In this document: in pieces, positions 61,959 to 64,000 of the stretch
Layout: every line of letters starts with the position of its first letter
Position numbering within the stretch: the stretch's first letter is position 1
Source of the DNA: Paramesorhizobium deserti
Lineage (GTDB): Bacteria; Pseudomonadota; Alphaproteobacteria; Rhizobiales; Rhizobiaceae
Assembly (NCBI RefSeq): GCF_001558695.1
Contig: NZ_LNTU01000038.1
Location: 186,001 to 250,000 of the forward strand
Length of the DNA stretch: 64,000 nucleotides
Direction of reading: 5' to 3'
The notes under the pieces: model-generated
What the model saw: only the letters and a program-made list of their open reading frames with translations
Told to the model about the DNA's origin: nothing
Database searches by the model: none
Position numbers and translations under genes: made by a program

Positions 61959-63473
61959 ATGTATTCCAAGGTCAGAGCTCTAGCGATAATCCTGCTGTTC
62001 ATTGCAGGCGGTCTTTATCCGGGCCAGGCAGCGCTGGCCGAACGGGCGGCACCTTCAGGTGGCGTGCTGTCGCTTCTCCCGCCGCCGCAGACAACAGACC
62101 ATTCCGTCGCCCTTGCCGGACGCACGCTCAAGTATCAAGCCAAGGCCGGTACACTGTCGCTTTTGTCGGGCAAGGGCGATGTCACCGCGGAAATCTTCTA
62201 CGTCTCCTATACGCTCTCCGGCGAGACCCCCGACGCCAATTCGAAGCGTCCGATCACCTTCGTCTTCAACGGTGGTCCGGGCGCGGCATCCGCCTATCTG
62301 CATATCGGCGCCATTGGTCCGCGCATCATCGCGACCGCCGCCGATGGTGCGTTCCTCCCGCCGCCTCAGACGCTCGTGGATAATCCGGATAGCTGGCTCG
62401 ACATGACGGACCTCGTCTTTGTCGATCCGGTCGGAACGGGTTACAGCCGCGAAGCGCCCGGCCAGGAGACGCGCAATTTCTGGGGCGTCAACCAGGATGC
62501 GACGTCCATGGGGGCATTCGTCCGGCTTTTTCTCACCCAGACCGGCCGCATGGGATCGCCGGTCTTCCTTGCCGGCGAAAGCTATGGCGGGTTCCGGGCG
62601 GCTTTGCTCGCCAAGACGCTGCAGGAAGACGCAGGCGTCAATGTGAACGGTGTCGCGCTCATCTCACCGGCGCTCGAATTCATGCTGGTGCGGCCGGACG
62701 AATTCGATACGCTGCACTGGGCGCTCGAACTTCCGTCGTTGGCCGCGGTGCGTCTGCAAAGCGAAGGTGTTGCCGGCGACGCGCTGCAAGCGCGATTGGC
62801 CGAGGTCGAGCACTATGCGCTCGGCGATTATCTCGCCGCCCTGACCGGCGGGCTGGAACAGGGCGGCCAACACGCAAGCCAGCGTGTGGCGGAGATCACC
62901 GGCCTGCCGCTCGATCTCGTCCAGCGGAACTTTGCGCGTATTTCGACGGGGCTTTTCGTCAAGGAGTTTGCGCGCAAAAAGGGCGATGTGCTGAGCGCCT
63001 ATGACGGCACGATCGCAACGGCGGATATCGCCCCCGACAGTTCAAGGAACAATGGTCCCGATCCGGTGCTCGACCGCAGCGTACCGGTGCTGACCTCGGC
63101 CTTTGTCGACTATGCGCGGAACGAGCTGAATTTCCACACCAATATCAGCTATCGGCTCCTGAACGGCGAGATCAGCCGTGCCTGGGACTATGGCATCGGC
63201 TCACGCCAGGGCTATGCCGGCGTCATGAACGATCTCCAGCGGGCGCGCTCGCTCAATCCCGCCCTCGGTGTGCTGATCATCAACGGCTATACCGATCTCG
63301 TGACGCCCTATATGACGTCGCGTTATCTCGTCAGCCAGATTCCTTCCCTTCCAGGCGCAAGGCGCATCCGCGTCGCGGCGGTGGAAGGGGGGCATATGAT
63401 GTATTTCAGGCCGGAAGGTCGACGCGCGCTGAAGGAACACGCCTCGGAACTCTATCGTGGGGTCACGGAATGA
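61959..63473 (+). CDS. Exported S10-family serine carboxypeptidase-like protein
   Basis: 504 residues. The ATG at 61959 follows GGAGG and opens directly into a signal peptide (MYSKVRALAIILLFIAGG, cleavage near AALA-E); an ATG ten codons upstream has no ribosome site. S10 motifs are present: oxyanion FNGGPGAAS, nucleophile Ser208 in LAGESYGG, the DPVGTGYS block, the acid in INGYTDLVTPY and the histidine in VEGGHMMYF. It would remove C-terminal residues from peptides in the periplasm. Confidence 0.92.
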   Translation: MYSKVRALAIILLFIAGGLYPGQAALAERAAPSGGVLSLLPPPQTTDHSVALAGRTLKYQAKAGTLSLLSGKGDVTAEIFYVSYTLSGETPDANSKRPITFVFNGGPGAASAYLHIGAIGPRIIATAADGAFLPPPQTLVDNPDSWLDMTDLVFVDPVGTGYSREAPGQETRNFWGVNQDATSMGAFVRLFLTQTGRMGSPVFLAGESYGGFRAALLAKTLQEDAGVNVNGVALISPALEFMLVRPDEFDTLHWALELPSLAAVRLQSEGVAGDALQARLAEVEHYALGDYLAALTGGLEQGGQHASQRVAEITGLPLDLVQRNFARISTGLFVKEFARKKGDVLSAYDGTIATADIAPDSSRNNGPDPVLDRSVPVLTSAFVDYARNELNFHTNISYRLLNGEISRAWDYGIGSRQGYAGVMNDLQRARSLNPALGVLIINGYTDLVTPYMTSRYLVSQIPSLPGARRIRVAAVEGGHMMYFRPEGRRALKEHASELYRGVTE

Positions 63474-63604
63474 TCCGGAGTGCAATCGCGTTTGCGTGCT
63501 TGACGTGGTGGCCACCCCACGCTCATTCTGCATCTGCGATCGGCCGGAACGGGAGTAAACGGCAGGGCCGCATTTAGACATAGTTCAGGCCTCGGGAGGA
63601 GCGC

Positions 63605-64000
63605 ATGGACGAGCACCCATTCGATCGCCATGCAGATCGGATTCAGGCCGCGATTGCGTCGGACGCGACGGCCAGATCCGCGCTGATCGCCTCCTGGCGC
63701 CGCTCCTGCAACCTGCACCGGCTTGATCCCGCTTACCGCAAATCCCCCAAGCGCTTGTCTGACGCCCAGTTGAACGAGGCACGGCAGAGGATTGAACCGC
63801 TTGTCGTGGCGGCCAAATCCAGCCTGGACAGACTTTATCTCGCGGTGGGCGGGGCTGGATGCTGTGTTCTGCTGGCCGATCGCGATGGCGTGCCGGTCGA
63901 GCGGCGCGGAGCCATTGCCGATGACGATACGTTCCGCGAATGGGGCCTTTGGACGGGCGCGATATGGAGCGAGGACAGCGAAGGCACCAATGGCATCGGC
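63605..64000 (+). CDS. AcoR-type sigma-54-dependent activator, 3' partial
   Basis: The first 132 residues of a protein that runs off the right edge. A GGGAGGAG ribosome site precedes the ATG. The N-terminus reads ALIASWRRSCNLHRLDP and continues into a GAF-like domain ending EGTNGIG, the typical opening of AcoR-family enhancer-binding proteins that sense acetoin or similar carbon sources and activate sigma-54 promoters. The ATPase and Fis-type domains must lie beyond the window. Confidence 0.85.
   Translation, partial: MDEHPFDRHADRIQAAIASDATARSALIASWRRSCNLHRLDPAYRKSPKRLSDAQLNEARQRIEPLVVAAKSSLDRLYLAVGGAGCCVLLADRDGVPVERRGAIADDDTFREWGLWTGAIWSEDSEGTNGIG

Noticed and set aside
1-64000. CRISPR arrays, tRNA/rRNA genes, complete insertion sequences, prophage
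   Set aside because: No regularly spaced repeats, no cloverleaf-like tRNA sequence, no transposase motifs and no phage structural genes were seen by eye.

Overview
The window is 64 kb of GC-rich, tightly packed bacterial DNA. Its character is typical of a soil or plant-associated alphaproteobacterium of the Rhizobiales: many ABC importers, FAD amine/imino-acid oxidases, LysR, LacI and DeoR regulators, secreted Hint and autotransporter proteins, and a class III cyclase-type regulator. Genus is inferred only loosely (Rhizobium, Ensifer, Shinella or Ochrobactrum-like). I see no rRNA, tRNA, CRISPR array, prophage or complete insertion sequence. The layout suggests an accessory catabolic stretch of a chromosome, chromid or megaplasmid.

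Left part (1-21 kb). A GDP-mannose-pathway/AGE-epimerase fusion is cut by the window edge and is followed by a passenger-less autotransporter barrel. Next, reading leftward, come an aldehyde dehydrogenase, a beta-hydroxyacid dehydrogenase, a LysR regulator, an M20 amidohydrolase and a two-gene DUF3100-type membrane system. A second LysR gene lies divergent to an azoR-like gene. Four copies of a 17-bp inverted repeat, GTTGCYGNNNGAGCAAC, lie in the promoters of these units and tie them into one apparent regulon. From 10.6 to 18.8 kb is a nine-gene operon: a PotABCD-type importer, a three-subunit FAD/2Fe-2S imino-acid or opine-type dehydrogenase, a second DAO-family oxidoreductase and RidA, with a divergent NocR/OccR-like LysR gene. 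A VOC/TetR pair with twin operators follows.

Middle (21-33 kb). A visibly A/T-richer segment holds a SGNH hydrolase and a polymerase-like polytopic membrane protein, then a Tat-exported Hint-domain protein. A DeoR regulator faces a 1320-residue autotransporter whose passenger begins with an endonuclease/exonuclease/phosphatase fold. An ArsR-SRPBCC-GFA operon and a damaged small gene come next.

Right part (33-64 kb). A LacI-controlled operon combines an FAD oxidoreductase with a CUT1 sugar importer. A broken Fic gene follows, then a PuuB-like oxidase with a polar amino-acid ABC importer and a PuuR-like regulator. A cyclase-ATPase-TPR regulator of about 1,335 residues is divergent from a 1,909-residue fusion of GMC oxidoreductase, alpha/beta hydrolase and PhoD-like phosphatase. 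Last come a DUF2332 protein, an exported alpha/beta-hydrolase, a Nudix hydrolase, an ABC exporter, an exported S10 peptidase and the start of an AcoR-type activator.

Overall the window is a chain of substrate-specific uptake-plus-oxidation modules, each with its own local regulator and often a readable operator. The least conventional elements are the tri-enzyme fusion with its neighbouring cyclase regulator, the EEP autotransporter and the four-site LysR regulon.
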